A stretch of DNA of 64,000 nt from Aeoliella sp052161615 (lineage in GTDB: Bacteria > Planctomycetota > Planctomycetia > Pirellulales > Lacipirellulaceae). Position 1 is the first letter of the stretch; every line of letters starts with the position of its first letter. Both the position numbers and the translations under genes were made by a program. The notes under the pieces were generated by a model, which was not told the origin of the DNA, did no database searches, and was given only the letters and a program-made list of their open reading frames with translations. Below are positions 53,830 through 63,210 of this stretch, piece by piece. The stretch spans positions 2,108,001-2,172,000 of the forward strand of contig NZ_CP197417.1 in NCBI RefSeq assembly GCF_052161615.1, read 5' to 3'.

Positions 53830-55317
53830 TTACGCGCCCCCCAGTGCCGTGGCGAGTTCTTCGCGTAGTCGGCCGAGGGTTGCGCGGATGTTCGACTCGA
53901 CTTCGTTCAGTTCGGTCAGCAGTTGGTCAGGGTCGCCGGGCCCCGTGTCGGTGGAGTGGGGGTTTTTGATGTCGAGGTTGTACCCGTTCTCGGCAATCTG
54001 CTTGGCCGAGACCTTCCACGCTTGTTCGTTCGCTTTGCGACCTTTGAAGCCACCGCGGGCGTCGGGTTGGCCCCACCAGCGGCGCTCGGGCTCGAACTCT
54101 TCGAGGCGGATCGGCTTGGTCTTGTTGTAGCTCTTCGCCCCCGCTGGGTAGGGGTGCTCGTAGTACCAGATGTCGCGCGTCGCGGCGGTGTCGCCCTTAT
54201 GGCCCTTAGTGAAGAACAGCAGGTTGGTCTTGATGCCGGTGTACGGGGCGAACACGCCGTTGGGTAGCCGGACGATGGTGTGCAGGTTGCACTCGTTGAG
54301 CAGCCGCTCTTTGATGCGCGTCTTCACGCCTTCGCCGAACAGGGTGCCGTCGGGCAGGACGATCGCCCCCCGCCCGCCCGGCTTCAGCAGGTGCATGATG
54401 AGCACCAGGAACAGGTCGGCCGTCTCGCGGGTTTGAAACGCCTTGGGGAAGTTGAGCTCGATGCCATCTTCCTCCATGCCACCAAACGGCGGGTTGGTGA
54501 CCACCACGTCCACGCGATCGCGGGGGCCATAGTCGCGCAGCGGCCGGCGAAGCGTGTTGTCGTGCCGAACCTGTAGCGGCACGTCGATGCCATGCAGCAG
54601 CAGGTTGGTGATGCACAGGATGTGCGGCAGGTGTTTCTTCTCGACGCCATGGATCGAGGCTTGCAGTTTCTCTTCCTGCTTGGCGGTTTTGACTTCGTGG
54701 GTGCGAACGTGGTCGATGGCGGCGGTCAGAAAGCCACCGGTGCCGCACGCAGGATCGAGGATCGAGTCGCCAAGCTTCGGATCGGTCTGCTCGACCATGA
54801 ACCGCGTGACGGCCCGCGGCGTGTAGAACTCGCCCGCGTTGCCAGCCGACTGCAGGTCTTTGAGGATTTGCTCGTAGACATCGCCAAACAGGTGGCGGTC
54901 CTTGCTGCTGTTGAAGTCGACCTGGTTGATCTTGTTGACCACCTGCCGCATCAACGTGCCATTCTTCATGTAGTTGTTGGCATCGACGAACGCCATGCGA
55001 ATGACGGCCGCGCGGGGATTACCCCCCGCGCCGGTTGGCAAGCTTTTGAGTTCTTTGAGCAGGCGGTTGTCGACGAAGTCGAGCAGCGCCTCGCCGGTCA
55101 TCCCTTCCTCGTCGGCCGCCCAATTGCGCCAGCGGAATTTGTCCTTGAGCGGCGACTTGTAGTCGTCCGTCAGGATTTCCTCTTCGGCCTCGCGGTCGTC
55201 GAGAATCTTGAGAAAGAACATCCACGCCAACTGCTCAATCCGCTGGGCATCCCCATAGGTGCCCGCATCCTTGCGCATGATGTCCTGAATGGATTTAACG
55301 GTGGTGGAGATCGACAT
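53830..55317 (-). CDS. hsdM: Type I restriction-modification methyltransferase subunit
   Basis: A 495-residue N6-adenine methyltransferase. The N-terminal helical HsdM domain (1-150) is followed by the SAM-binding motif DPACGTGGF (188-196) and catalytic NPPF (275-278). The order and length match the family. It methylates the host sites chosen by HsdS and forms the trimer to which HsdR binds. It lies 54 bp downstream of the extra nuclease-like gene and just ahead of hsdS. Confidence 0.96.
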   Translation of the reverse strand: MSISTTVKSIQDIMRKDAGTYGDAQRIEQLAWMFFLKILDDREAEEEILTDDYKSPLKDKFRWRNWAADEEGMTGEALLDFVDNRLLKELKSLPTGAGGNPRAAVIRMAFVDANNYMKNGTLMRQVVNKINQVDFNSSKDRHLFGDVYEQILKDLQSAGNAGEFYTPRAVTRFMVEQTDPKLGDSILDPACGTGGFLTAAIDHVRTHEVKTAKQEEKLQASIHGVEKKHLPHILCITNLLLHGIDVPLQVRHDNTLRRPLRDYGPRDRVDVVVTNPPFGGMEEDGIELNFPKAFQTRETADLFLVLIMHLLKPGGRGAIVLPDGTLFGEGVKTRIKERLLNECNLHTIVRLPNGVFAPYTGIKTNLLFFTKGHKGDTAATRDIWYYEHPYPAGAKSYNKTKPIRLEEFEPERRWWGQPDARGGFKGRKANEQAWKVSAKQIAENGYNLDIKNPHSTDTGPGDPDQLLTELNEVESNIRATLGRLREELATALGGA

Positions 55318-55371
55318 AGGGGGCGTGTAATCTTCCTTGAATTGGCGCGGACTTCCCTGATCTAATTCTGC

Positions 55372-56469
55372 TTACTGTGGCCGATTTGGCAGGATAGCCA
55401 AAAGCGGCTGCACCTCGGCGAAGGACTTAATGTACCCGGAGCCCACTTCTCCGTCATCGTACGGACGGAATTTCAACGGGGATGGCAGCGACTTGAGCAA
55501 CGCTTGGCGGGGTATTCCACAGTAGTGAGCGATGCGATCCACGTAGAATTCCATGTATAGGCCCTGCTGTCCGTTGCCGATCGCCGGGTAAAGTCCCAGC
55601 ATCGCGAGTTTCGACGACCCGTTGGGGCCGATGCCATCGAATCCGAGGTTGCTACGAGTCGTGCGGACTGCGTCAAACTTTGTCTGTGCCGCGGCTGCCA
55701 GGGATCTAAACACTTCGCCCACTCCGTTCTCGTCGGCGATGCTTTGTAACTCCTCGGCGGTGAGTGGCGGCTTGCGGGTACCGCTGACCTGTTTGCGGGC
55801 CTGAGCCTCTGCAGTCTGCCCAATAACGCGTGGCACAAGGGTTTTGAGTCCTTGGCCGACAAAGTGACGTATCTCAACGGCAAGTATCTCTGCCGGATCC
55901 AGTTGCTCGTTCAAAAACTCGATGATTCGCTGCAGCTCTTTGGGGATCTCGTCGGCGACGATCAACATCCGCACCCGCCCGGACTGCAAATTGCTTTTGA
56001 CGCTCTGCCAAAACTGCTCGGGCTCAACTCCGTCGGGAAGAAATTGAATCAGTTTCTCTTGAGGATCAACCCCACCGGTGTTGCAATGTTGTTCATAGGC
56101 GGCCCGCAGTTTCTCAAGCGGCCAGTGGACGACACCATTTGCTGCGTAGTCTAAGATTTGCCCCACCACCTCACGGCGGAGTCGCGTGTCGGTGGCACGT
56201 TTGACTTCTACAAGCGTTGGGATGCCGTCTTGATCGATGAATAGATGGTCCAGCGACCAGCGGTCCGAGCCATCGAGCTCGTCGGCAACGCCCAACTCGC
56301 GGCTAACTAATAACCAGCGTCGCGGTGAATCACTCTGTATCTGATCGCCAGCCAGGAGATCAGGATAGTCCTGGAGCAAAGTTTGAAACGCGTCCTCCGA
56401 AACGAATCCCTCTTGACTCATCTCGACGAGTCGCCCATCGTCCTGGATGTTGAAAATCTTGCCCTTCAA
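55372..56469 (-). CDS. PD-(D/E)xK nuclease-like protein inside the hsd operon
   Basis: A 365-residue soluble protein. Residues 60-115 show a PD-(D/E)xK-like core: D74 (WSLDHLFID), E88-V-K90 (TLVEVKRATD) and Q104 (GQILDYAANG). The rest includes a region with MLIVADEIPKELQRIIEFLN and a C-terminal segment near YMEFYVDRIAHYCGI. It begins directly after the hsdR stop with no gap, so the two are translationally coupled, and hsdM follows 54 bp later. Standard type I systems have no gene here. It may restrict together with, or regulate, the type I complex. The nuclease call is from motif spacing only. Confidence 0.72.
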   Translation of the reverse strand: MKGKIFNIQDDGRLVEMSQEGFVSEDAFQTLLQDYPDLLAGDQIQSDSPRRWLLVSRELGVADELDGSDRWSLDHLFIDQDGIPTLVEVKRATDTRLRREVVGQILDYAANGVVHWPLEKLRAAYEQHCNTGGVDPQEKLIQFLPDGVEPEQFWQSVKSNLQSGRVRMLIVADEIPKELQRIIEFLNEQLDPAEILAVEIRHFVGQGLKTLVPRVIGQTAEAQARKQVSGTRKPPLTAEELQSIADENGVGEVFRSLAAAAQTKFDAVRTTRSNLGFDGIGPNGSSKLAMLGLYPAIGNGQQGLYMEFYVDRIAHYCGIPRQALLKSLPSPLKFRPYDDGEVGSGYIKSFAEVQPLLAILPNRPQ

Positions 56470-58857
56470 CTAAGCAGCCTCCGCATACAGGGCTCGTTCT
56501 AGATCTGCCAAGGCGTCGAGGTACCCTTTGCGTCCGCCGAACAGTTGCACGAGTTCGACGGGGGTTCCAAGCTCATCGATCGGCTTTACGCGGAGGACGT
56601 CCATGTCTTCGATGGCACGAAGTCCTTGATTCGCGTACTTGTCGAGCAGCGATTCGAGCACCCGCCGCGCCTTGTCCTGGTACTTAGCGAAGTAATCCCG
56701 CTTGCGAACGTTCTCGGCGCGCTCGCGGCGAGTGAGCGGCGGACGGTCGAACGCTACGTGGCACACCAGGTCGAAGGGGTCGAAGTCCTTGCCCACTTCG
56801 TCTGCAAGAGGCTCGAACAGCACGCCATGTTCTTCGAGTTCCTTGACGATCGCCGCCTTCTTATCTGCGGTAGTCCACGCCTGGAGGAAATCGTCGAACG
56901 ACCGGTAGTCCTTGAGCACGGTCTTGCGCGTGTAGTCCCTCAGCGATTCGGTGATCAGTTTACCGTCGGGGCCATAGTACTGCACCCGCTCGGACACTAC
57001 GGTCACAGAAACGCCTGCAACGACGAACTTTCGCCGTCTGGGCGGGTCGGTGAGGATGCCACCTCCGCCACCGGGTTCCATCGGATCGATGATTGTTACC
57101 CCGGGTTCGTCCTCTCCGCCTTCCGTGGGAGGCTCGTCCGAACCTTCTTCGGGGGGTACCGGCGCGTCGCCTTCGCCCGGCTGGTAGATCTGCACTGGGT
57201 CGCCATCGAAGTCGGGATCGGCGAACAATTCGGTGGCCTTCTTAAAGTCCATGATGGTAAAGAAGAGTTTGCCGTAATCTTCGTCGATGCGCGTGCCGCG
57301 GCCGATGATCTGCTTGAACTCGGTCATCGACTGGATGCGGCGATCGAGCACGATGAGCTTGCAGGTCTTGGCATCGACGCCGGTGGTCATCAGTTTGCTG
57401 GTTGTTGCGATGACCGGATAGCGTTCTTCGGGCGAGATGAAGAAATCGAGCTGAGCCTTTCCCTCCTCATTATCGCCGGTGATGCGCATCACGTATCGTG
57501 AGTCGGCAGCGCACAGGGCCGGATTGAGATTAACGAGCGCTTGCCGCATGCGTTCGGCATGGTCGATGTCCTCGCAGAAAACGATGGTCTTGTCGTAGGG
57601 ATTGGTACCCTGGAGGAACTCGGTCACCTTCTTGGCCACCAACTTCGTACGCTCTTCGAGGATGAGCGATCGGTCGAAATCCTTCTGGTTGTAGATGCGA
57701 TCCTCGATCTCCTCGCCATGCTTGTCGAGTTGACCTGATGTGGGACGCCAGCCGGCAAGGTCCTTATCGAAGTCGATGCGGACCACTTTGTAAGGGGCCA
57801 GATAGCCGTCGTCGATGCCCTGCTTGAGCGAGTAAGTGTAGGTTGGCTCGCCGAAGTAGTTGATGTTCGAGACGTACTTGGTCTCTTTGGGGGTGGCGGT
57901 GAGACCAATCTGAGATGCCGCGGTGAAGTACTCGAGTATCTCGCGCCAGGCCGAGTCGTCCTTCGCGCTACCGCGGTGGCATTCGTCGATGATAATGAGG
58001 TCGAAGAAGTCGGGCGAAAACTTCTTATAGGCCTTGTGGCTTTCGTCTGGTCCAGTCAAAGCTTGATAGAGAGCGAGATAGATTTCGAACGACTTGTCGG
58101 CGAGGCGTTTCTCGACCTTGGTCATCGCGGCACCAAACGGATTGAAGTCGTTGGTCTTCGTTTGATTGACCAAGATGTTGCGATCGGCGAGGAACAGAAT
58201 GCGCTTCTTCGCCCCAGCCTTCCATAGACGCCAGATGATTTGGAAGGCCGTGTAGGTCTTGCCCGTGCCGGTCGCCATCACAAGCAGCACACGATCCTGG
58301 CCCTTGGCGATGGCCTCGATCGTCCGGTTGATGGCGTTGAGCTGGTAGTACCGCGGCATCTTGCCGGACCCATCGTCGTGGAAATCCTGCGTTACGATGG
58401 CTTCGGTACTGGCATCGAGGCCTTTCCACTTCCGATAGCGCTGCCAGAGGTCGTCGGGCGAGGGAAATTCATCGAGCCCGAGTTCAAATTCCGTCTGCGG
58501 GAACGTACCCGTGTGGTCGTGGACCAAGAATCGGTCGCCATTGCTGCTGATGGCGAAGGGCACATTCAGGCAATCCGGGTGGGCGTACCCCAGGGCCTGC
58601 TGCATGCCATCGCCAACGGTATGGTTGTTGTCCTTGGCCTCGATGACGGTGATAGGGATATTGGGCTTGTAGAAGCGGACGTAGTCGGCGCGCTTGATAG
58701 GGCCCCGAGTCGTGGTCTTTCCCCGGACAATCACGCGTCCATCGGTGATTTTGAACTCCTCTCGGATCTGTGTATGCACATCCCACCCCGCCGCCCGGAG
58801 GGCCGGCGTGATGTACTTGGTACATATGTCGCGTTCAGTTAGAGAAGACTTATCCAC
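56470..58857 (-). CDS. hsdR: Type I restriction enzyme, motor and nuclease subunit
   Basis: A 795-residue HsdR of the shorter EcoAI-like type. A PD-(D/E)xK nuclease core is near the N-terminus (D58, E73-A-K75 in TVIEAKDNN). Superfamily 2 translocase motifs follow: Walker A ATGTGKT (195-201), DECH (291-294), LTATP and QIIGRGTRID. A proline/glutamate-rich linker lies at about 570-610, and a C-terminal domain binds the methyltransferase core. It starts at GTG 58857. It is the first gene of the seven-gene operon. It translocates and cuts unmodified DNA. Confidence 0.95.
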   Translation of the reverse strand: MDKSSLTERDICTKYITPALRAAGWDVHTQIREEFKITDGRVIVRGKTTTRGPIKRADYVRFYKPNIPITVIEAKDNNHTVGDGMQQALGYAHPDCLNVPFAISSNGDRFLVHDHTGTFPQTEFELGLDEFPSPDDLWQRYRKWKGLDASTEAIVTQDFHDDGSGKMPRYYQLNAINRTIEAIAKGQDRVLLVMATGTGKTYTAFQIIWRLWKAGAKKRILFLADRNILVNQTKTNDFNPFGAAMTKVEKRLADKSFEIYLALYQALTGPDESHKAYKKFSPDFFDLIIIDECHRGSAKDDSAWREILEYFTAASQIGLTATPKETKYVSNINYFGEPTYTYSLKQGIDDGYLAPYKVVRIDFDKDLAGWRPTSGQLDKHGEEIEDRIYNQKDFDRSLILEERTKLVAKKVTEFLQGTNPYDKTIVFCEDIDHAERMRQALVNLNPALCAADSRYVMRITGDNEEGKAQLDFFISPEERYPVIATTSKLMTTGVDAKTCKLIVLDRRIQSMTEFKQIIGRGTRIDEDYGKLFFTIMDFKKATELFADPDFDGDPVQIYQPGEGDAPVPPEEGSDEPPTEGGEDEPGVTIIDPMEPGGGGGILTDPPRRRKFVVAGVSVTVVSERVQYYGPDGKLITESLRDYTRKTVLKDYRSFDDFLQAWTTADKKAAIVKELEEHGVLFEPLADEVGKDFDPFDLVCHVAFDRPPLTRRERAENVRKRDYFAKYQDKARRVLESLLDKYANQGLRAIEDMDVLRVKPIDELGTPVELVQLFGGRKGYLDALADLERALYAEAA

Positions 58858-59294
58858 CGCTATGCACCACGGAACTCATCAGGGGACAGGTGAAAACAGC
58901 GTTTAAGTATAGCCAGGGTTCCAGTGGGCTGCATCGTCAGCGTTCCGCGCTGCGTTACGCCAGTCGGTAGGGTGAAATTGAGCTGGAGACTCGTCAAGTA
59001 ACGCACAATAGCGATCGGAACGAATATCGCCGAGCTCTGGCATCTATGCAGGTTGGGTAATAGGGGCCGACTGCAATTACCGGTTCAACGACTGCGGCAT
59101 GGCGATTCATCCAATTCTGTAGCGGTCGCACGCCGATTCTTCTGACCAGCACTCCCCAAAAACTACTACAAAGCCGCTCGCCAACCATAATTAGGTTGTG
59201 CCTCCGATGGGCCGTGGGTAAATTGAAGGGTTAATAAATGAGCAGTCCAATGGACTACCCTTTTCTCGACTACTAATGCCTCTTTGGGGGGGAC
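58858..59294. other. Divergent promoter region between the restriction operon and the GTPase operon
   Basis: About 440 bp without a supported gene. It must hold the hsdR promoter (minus) and the promoter of the plus-strand operon. The last 90 bp are relatively AT-rich (TTAATAAATG), in contrast to the rest of the window. No clear -10/-35 pair or repeat stands out. Confidence 0.45.
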
Positions 59295-60389
59295 ATGGTA
59301 AGGAAGCACTATCGCCATAGTATATTAATAGCAACGGCCATCGCATTTGGATGTTTGGGGTCCTGCCTTCCCGCATCCGCCAGCCCCTTCTCAGGGTTGA
59401 TTGATAAGGCCACGATCCTCGACTCCCAAGGCGCGGCGACCGATAAGGATACCGCCCGAAGCATCGTGTTCGGCCAACTGGACGCCGTGACGTTCGAGCA
59501 GTGCGACGTGCGGCTAGTGAATGATTTTGTGCTGGTGTCGGGAGTCTACACGTTCGAGGTGCAGCGGCAGCCACAGAATCGTGCGACGTGTTCGATCATG
59601 GTTGTCCCCGTCCCGCGTCCGCCCGATAGTGGACCGCTTCCGCCGGCTCCGGGACGGCTACTGGAGGAGCCTATCGCTACGATCTCGGTCGAGGAGGGTC
59701 AGCTCTGTTTGACCTGGAATCCAGAGAACCCGACCGTCCATGCCGCTGAGCTTGCCAACGCGATGATTCGGCTTGAGTGGCAGGGAGAGCAGCACACTAT
59801 TGGCCTCCGCGAGCCGGTAGAGCTAGAGGCAATTGCGCTGGACTTGGAGAACCCTCTGCAGCGAGTGCCAATTGAGGTGAAGAACCTGCCGTCGGCGGGA
59901 GACTTGAGCATCGTGATGCGACCGATCGATGGCATTGACGTGCCGTTCGAGTTTGCCGGAGGGCAGGCCACGATCGAGCGCGGCGACTCGCAGAAAGTGC
60001 GGCGGGAGGGTTCGATTCCGAGCGAGTTGGAAATTGAGCTGGCGGAAGTAAAGGAGGGTGCAGAACTCCGCGTGCGAGCTAGCTATTTCGATAGTCGCAA
60101 ACGTCGCAAGCCGCTGGTGGGAGATTCGATACGCTCAACGGCTATCGGGCTACAGCGTTCACAATCCGAAAGCGAGTCGAATCTGGCGGCGGCGCGAAGT
60201 GCCATCCCACGGATCGAATCCGAGGCGGCCAGGCTCAGATCGCGGCGCCCCAGCGACAACAGCGAAGCGGCGGCTATTTCAGGTCGGCTGGTCGCCCTCA
60301 AGCAGCAGCACACCAAAGCGAGAAGTTCGATCCGTCGCTACGAGAAATCACTGCCCAAGATCGCCGAGTCGATAGAAGACCTCAAGTAG
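59295..60389 (+). CDS. Exported coiled-coil protein heading the GTPase operon
   Basis: A 364-residue protein. An export signal (1-29; SCLPASA-SPF) is followed by a beta-rich part with VTFEQCDVRLVNDFVLVSGV and a Pro-rich loop (PVPRPPDSGPLPPAPG). The C-terminal 80 residues are charged helix (ESESNLAAARSAIPRIESEA; KQQHTKARSSIRRYEKSLPK), probably a coiled coil. I do not recognise a family. A G-run lies just before the ATG. It is the first of five co-directional genes, although 193 bp separate it from the next, so its membership in the operon is likely but not certain. Confidence 0.65.
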   Translation: MVRKHYRHSILIATAIAFGCLGSCLPASASPFSGLIDKATILDSQGAATDKDTARSIVFGQLDAVTFEQCDVRLVNDFVLVSGVYTFEVQRQPQNRATCSIMVVPVPRPPDSGPLPPAPGRLLEEPIATISVEEGQLCLTWNPENPTVHAAELANAMIRLEWQGEQHTIGLREPVELEAIALDLENPLQRVPIEVKNLPSAGDLSIVMRPIDGIDVPFEFAGGQATIERGDSQKVRREGSIPSELEIELAEVKEGAELRVRASYFDSRKRRKPLVGDSIRSTAIGLQRSQSESESNLAAARSAIPRIESEAARLRSRRPSDNSEAAAISGRLVALKQQHTKARSSIRRYEKSLPKIAESIEDLK

Positions 60390-60582
60390 GTGATCGAATT
60401 GGGCAAAGAGCTGCAAGGTAACGCCAAATTGCGGTTCGATGTGATCGCTCGGAACGGCGAGCACGAGATCTTGCTGGCTCGCATTGGTACGTCTCCTGAT
60501 CGTCCGCCGGGCCGATAGACGCCACTCCGGCATTCCACACTCCCCAGCGAACTACCTCATTCCCGCCGCCTCGTTGTCATTC

Positions 60583-61248
60583 ATGCAAGTTACCACTCGC
60601 TGCACCCATTGCCTGAAAGAGTTCGAAGTGCCCGAGGGGGTGCTGGGGAAGCGAACGCGTTGCACGAGTTGTGGCGAGCGGTTCGAGCTGGAGAGATACG
60701 AGCCGGTAGCGGAAGTCCGCGCGAACACAAGTTGGCCTGGGCCGTCCGGCTTCGAGATGCCCCCTGCACCCCCTCTATCCCACAGCGAGCCAGCACCCGT
60801 CGAGGCCGACTATTCCGTCGGTCACCAGCATCGCAAGTCGCGGAGAATCGACCCGAGGTTTTGGCCTCTACAGTACTTGTGCATCCTCTTCGAAATTGTC
60901 GCTGGAATCACTGCCCTATTGGTGCTGATTACTGGCCTCCTTCCCCTAATCGCTGTGGCCGCAGTGGAGGCTGACTATCGCTCAACAGAAGATGTATTTA
61001 CGGCGCTGGGAATGGCTCTCGGTTATTGGTTTGTCGGAAGCATTGTCGTCGCCTTGATCCTACTTTTCGCCCAACTTAGTCGACTGCTGCTGGCCATTGA
61101 AAGAAATACGTCGGGGACGCAAGAACTACTTACGAGGTTCATAGATCAGCAAGGACGCCAACCACGTGCTACGCCGGCAAGTATGGCGACGCCACAAGCC
61201 GCCCAGGATCATGACAGTTTCGCCAATTGGATGGAGGGAAACGAATGA
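60583..61248 (+). CDS. Zinc-ribbon membrane protein
   Basis: A 221-residue protein. An N-terminal zinc ribbon (C7-T-H-C10 and C27-T-S-C30, MJ0042-like) faces the cytoplasm. A Pro-rich linker is followed by two membrane helices (about 97-127 and 141-170) and a polar tail. The ATG at 60583 is chosen because the ribbon begins there. Its stop overlaps the next start by ATGA, so it is translationally coupled to the lipoprotein gene. The layout suggests a membrane anchor or sensor for the cytoplasmic GTPase encoded two genes later. Confidence 0.75.
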   Translation: MQVTTRCTHCLKEFEVPEGVLGKRTRCTSCGERFELERYEPVAEVRANTSWPGPSGFEMPPAPPLSHSEPAPVEADYSVGHQHRKSRRIDPRFWPLQYLCILFEIVAGITALLVLITGLLPLIAVAAVEADYRSTEDVFTALGMALGYWFVGSIVVALILLFAQLSRLLLAIERNTSGTQELLTRFIDQQGRQPRATPASMATPQAAQDHDSFANWMEGNE

Positions 61249-61877
61249 TGTTGAATCGTGTTTTGGCAGTTTGCGTGTTGGGTTGGTGCATCGGCACGGG
61301 TGGCTGCATGCGCCAGGAGCCGGTGAGTGAGTCGTCCACTGCAGCCGAGGAAACCGAGTCATGCGACGAGGCAACGGAGACCCAAGTCGTGGAGAGTCCA
61401 GTTTCTGAGGTTTCCGCCGCGGAACCAGACAGTGAGGTGACAGGTGAGCCCGCAAGCGAAACAGATGATTCCTCCCCGCCGCAGCCTGAGCCTACGAGCC
61501 GTGAAGCTGCGGGCGAGCCGGGTACCAACGGGACGGGGGCTGGAACACCTTCGGAAGCTGGATCGACCGCACCTGAAGAGAGCTCCCCTACGAGTTCAGC
61601 GAGTTCAGTGCAGTCGGACGCGAAGTTCGACAACCCAGGCGACGCCATCGCCTTTGCGCGTCGAGTAAGCGACAAAGCCGCTCAGCAGGAGAAGCGTGGC
61701 GATGTGGGGGAGGCTTACCAGCAGACCTTGGAAGCGTGGCAGGCGCTGCAGCCGCACCTTGCCAACACCACTTGCCAAAGTCTGTCGAGAGAGTTGATGG
61801 CGGACATCGAGCGATTGGGCGAACAGATGAGTACCAATGGCGTCAACGTCCGTGGAAAACCGCTGAAGATCAAATAA
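61245..61877 (+). CDS. Acidic lipoprotein of the GTPase operon
   Basis: A 210-residue protein. The ATG at 61245, with GGAGGG just upstream and an ATGA overlap with the previous gene, begins a lipoprotein signal with the Cys at residue 21 (GTGGC). Residues 25-125 are disordered and acidic, rich in Glu, Ser, Thr and Pro. The C-terminal 80 residues are helical (DAIAFARRVSDKAAQQEKRG; AYQQTLEAWQALQPHLANTT), resembling a single TPR-type unit. It could link the membrane complex to the envelope. No enzyme motif is present. Confidence 0.75.
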   Translation: MMLNRVLAVCVLGWCIGTGGCMRQEPVSESSTAAEETESCDEATETQVVESPVSEVSAAEPDSEVTGEPASETDDSSPPQPEPTSREAAGEPGTNGTGAGTPSEAGSTAPEESSPTSSASSVQSDAKFDNPGDAIAFARRVSDKAAQQEKRGDVGEAYQQTLEAWQALQPHLANTTCQSLSRELMADIERLGEQMSTNGVNVRGKPLKIK

Positions 61878-61896
61878 CGAAAATTAATAAGTAAGT

Positions 61897-63210
61897 ATGC
61901 CAGCTGCCTCCGAAGTTCGTATCTCCGTTCGCCCTCGCGTGACCTGTCCTCACTGCTGGGAGACGTTCTCCGCCGACCAAACGCACTGGGTCGCCGCTCA
62001 TCCCGATCTCGTTAACGATCCCCGCTTGACGAGCGATCATCAATTGCGATTTCTGCCAACGCGGTTCAATGTCGAAGGGAACGCGCTCGATCCGAGGGGC
62101 ATGGCGTGCCAGGAGTTAGCTTGCCCGCGTTGCCATTTGACCATTCCCAGGTCGCTGCTGGAGTTGCCGCCTCTGTTTGTGTCCATCGCTGGCACCCCGT
62201 CGTGTGGCAAAAGCTACTTCCTGGCGGCAATGACTTGGTCGCTGAGGCAAACGTTGCCTCGCGACTTTCAAGTGAGCTACACCGACGCCGATCCGCAGTC
62301 GAATTTGATCCTGGCTGAGTACGAGGAGCAGCAGTTCCTCAATCCGCGGCAGGACGAAGTCGTAAAGCTGCGTAAGACTGAAGAACAGGGCGACGCCTAC
62401 GACCAAGTGCGGTACGGTTCGCAGGTGGTTTCGTACCCGCGTCCGTTTCTGTTCTCGATTCGGCCTACGCAGCAACACCCTTCGGTGGTCAACGCCCGCC
62501 GCGCTTCGCGATTGCTGTGTCTGTACGACAATGCTGGCGAGTCGTTTCTCCCGGGGCGTGACACGGTAGTGAATCCGGTGACTCGGCACTTAGCGCAGTC
62601 GCACGCGGTGATCTTCTGCTTTGACCCGACGCAAGACCCACGTTTCCGTAACGCCTGCGCGGGCCAGTCCACCGATTTTCAAGTGCAAGAGGCTCCCGTC
62701 ACGGCCCGGCAAGAAACCGTATTGCACGAAATCATCAACCGGATTCGCAACCACACGGGGCTCAAGCAAACGGAGCGTCGCCAACAACCGCTGATCGTCG
62801 CGGTCACCAAGTGCGATGCATGGTGGTCCTTGATGAATGTGGCGAACGTTCCTCCGCCCTGGAAGCCAATTCCTGGTAGCCCAATGCGATCGGCGCTAGA
62901 TCTGAGCACCATCAAGAAGTTGTCGCTGCTGGTTCGTCAACTACTAAGTAAATTCACGCCCGAGTTAGTCGCGGCCGCTGAGGAATTCAGCGAGCAAACG
63001 TGGTTTATTCCCGTCAGTGCGACTGGGTGCAGTCCCGAGCGGGCGATTGTAAATCGCAAAACAGTGTGGGGCGTCAAGCCTCGGAACATTCGCCCGATGT
63101 GGTGCGAGGTACCGTTGCTCACCATCTTGGCAACGCAAGCCGGTGGACTGGTTCCTTCCATGAAGATGGGCCCGGCCATGGGTGGGCAGCAAGCGGAGGC
63201 GTCGCGATGA
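61897..63210 (+). CDS. Zinc-ribbon TRAFAC-like GTPase of a conflict/signalling system
   Basis: A 437-residue cytoplasmic protein. CPHC (17-20) and CPRC (76-79) make an N-terminal zinc ribbon split by a 55-residue insert. A P-loop GTPase domain follows: G1 AGTPSCGKS (98-106), G3 DNAG (211-214, LCLYDNAGESF) and G4 TKCD (304-307). The nucleotide-binding set is complete. From memory it resembles the second GTPase of the double-GTPase systems paired with GTPase-associated proteins in predicted bacterial conflict loci. Its stop overlaps the next start by ATGA, so the two are co-translated. Confidence 0.82.
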   Translation: MPAASEVRISVRPRVTCPHCWETFSADQTHWVAAHPDLVNDPRLTSDHQLRFLPTRFNVEGNALDPRGMACQELACPRCHLTIPRSLLELPPLFVSIAGTPSCGKSYFLAAMTWSLRQTLPRDFQVSYTDADPQSNLILAEYEEQQFLNPRQDEVVKLRKTEEQGDAYDQVRYGSQVVSYPRPFLFSIRPTQQHPSVVNARRASRLLCLYDNAGESFLPGRDTVVNPVTRHLAQSHAVIFCFDPTQDPRFRNACAGQSTDFQVQEAPVTARQETVLHEIINRIRNHTGLKQTERRQQPLIVAVTKCDAWWSLMNVANVPPPWKPIPGSPMRSALDLSTIKKLSLLVRQLLSKFTPELVAAAEEFSEQTWFIPVSATGCSPERAIVNRKTVWGVKPRNIRPMWCEVPLLTILATQAGGLVPSMKMGPAMGGQQAEASR

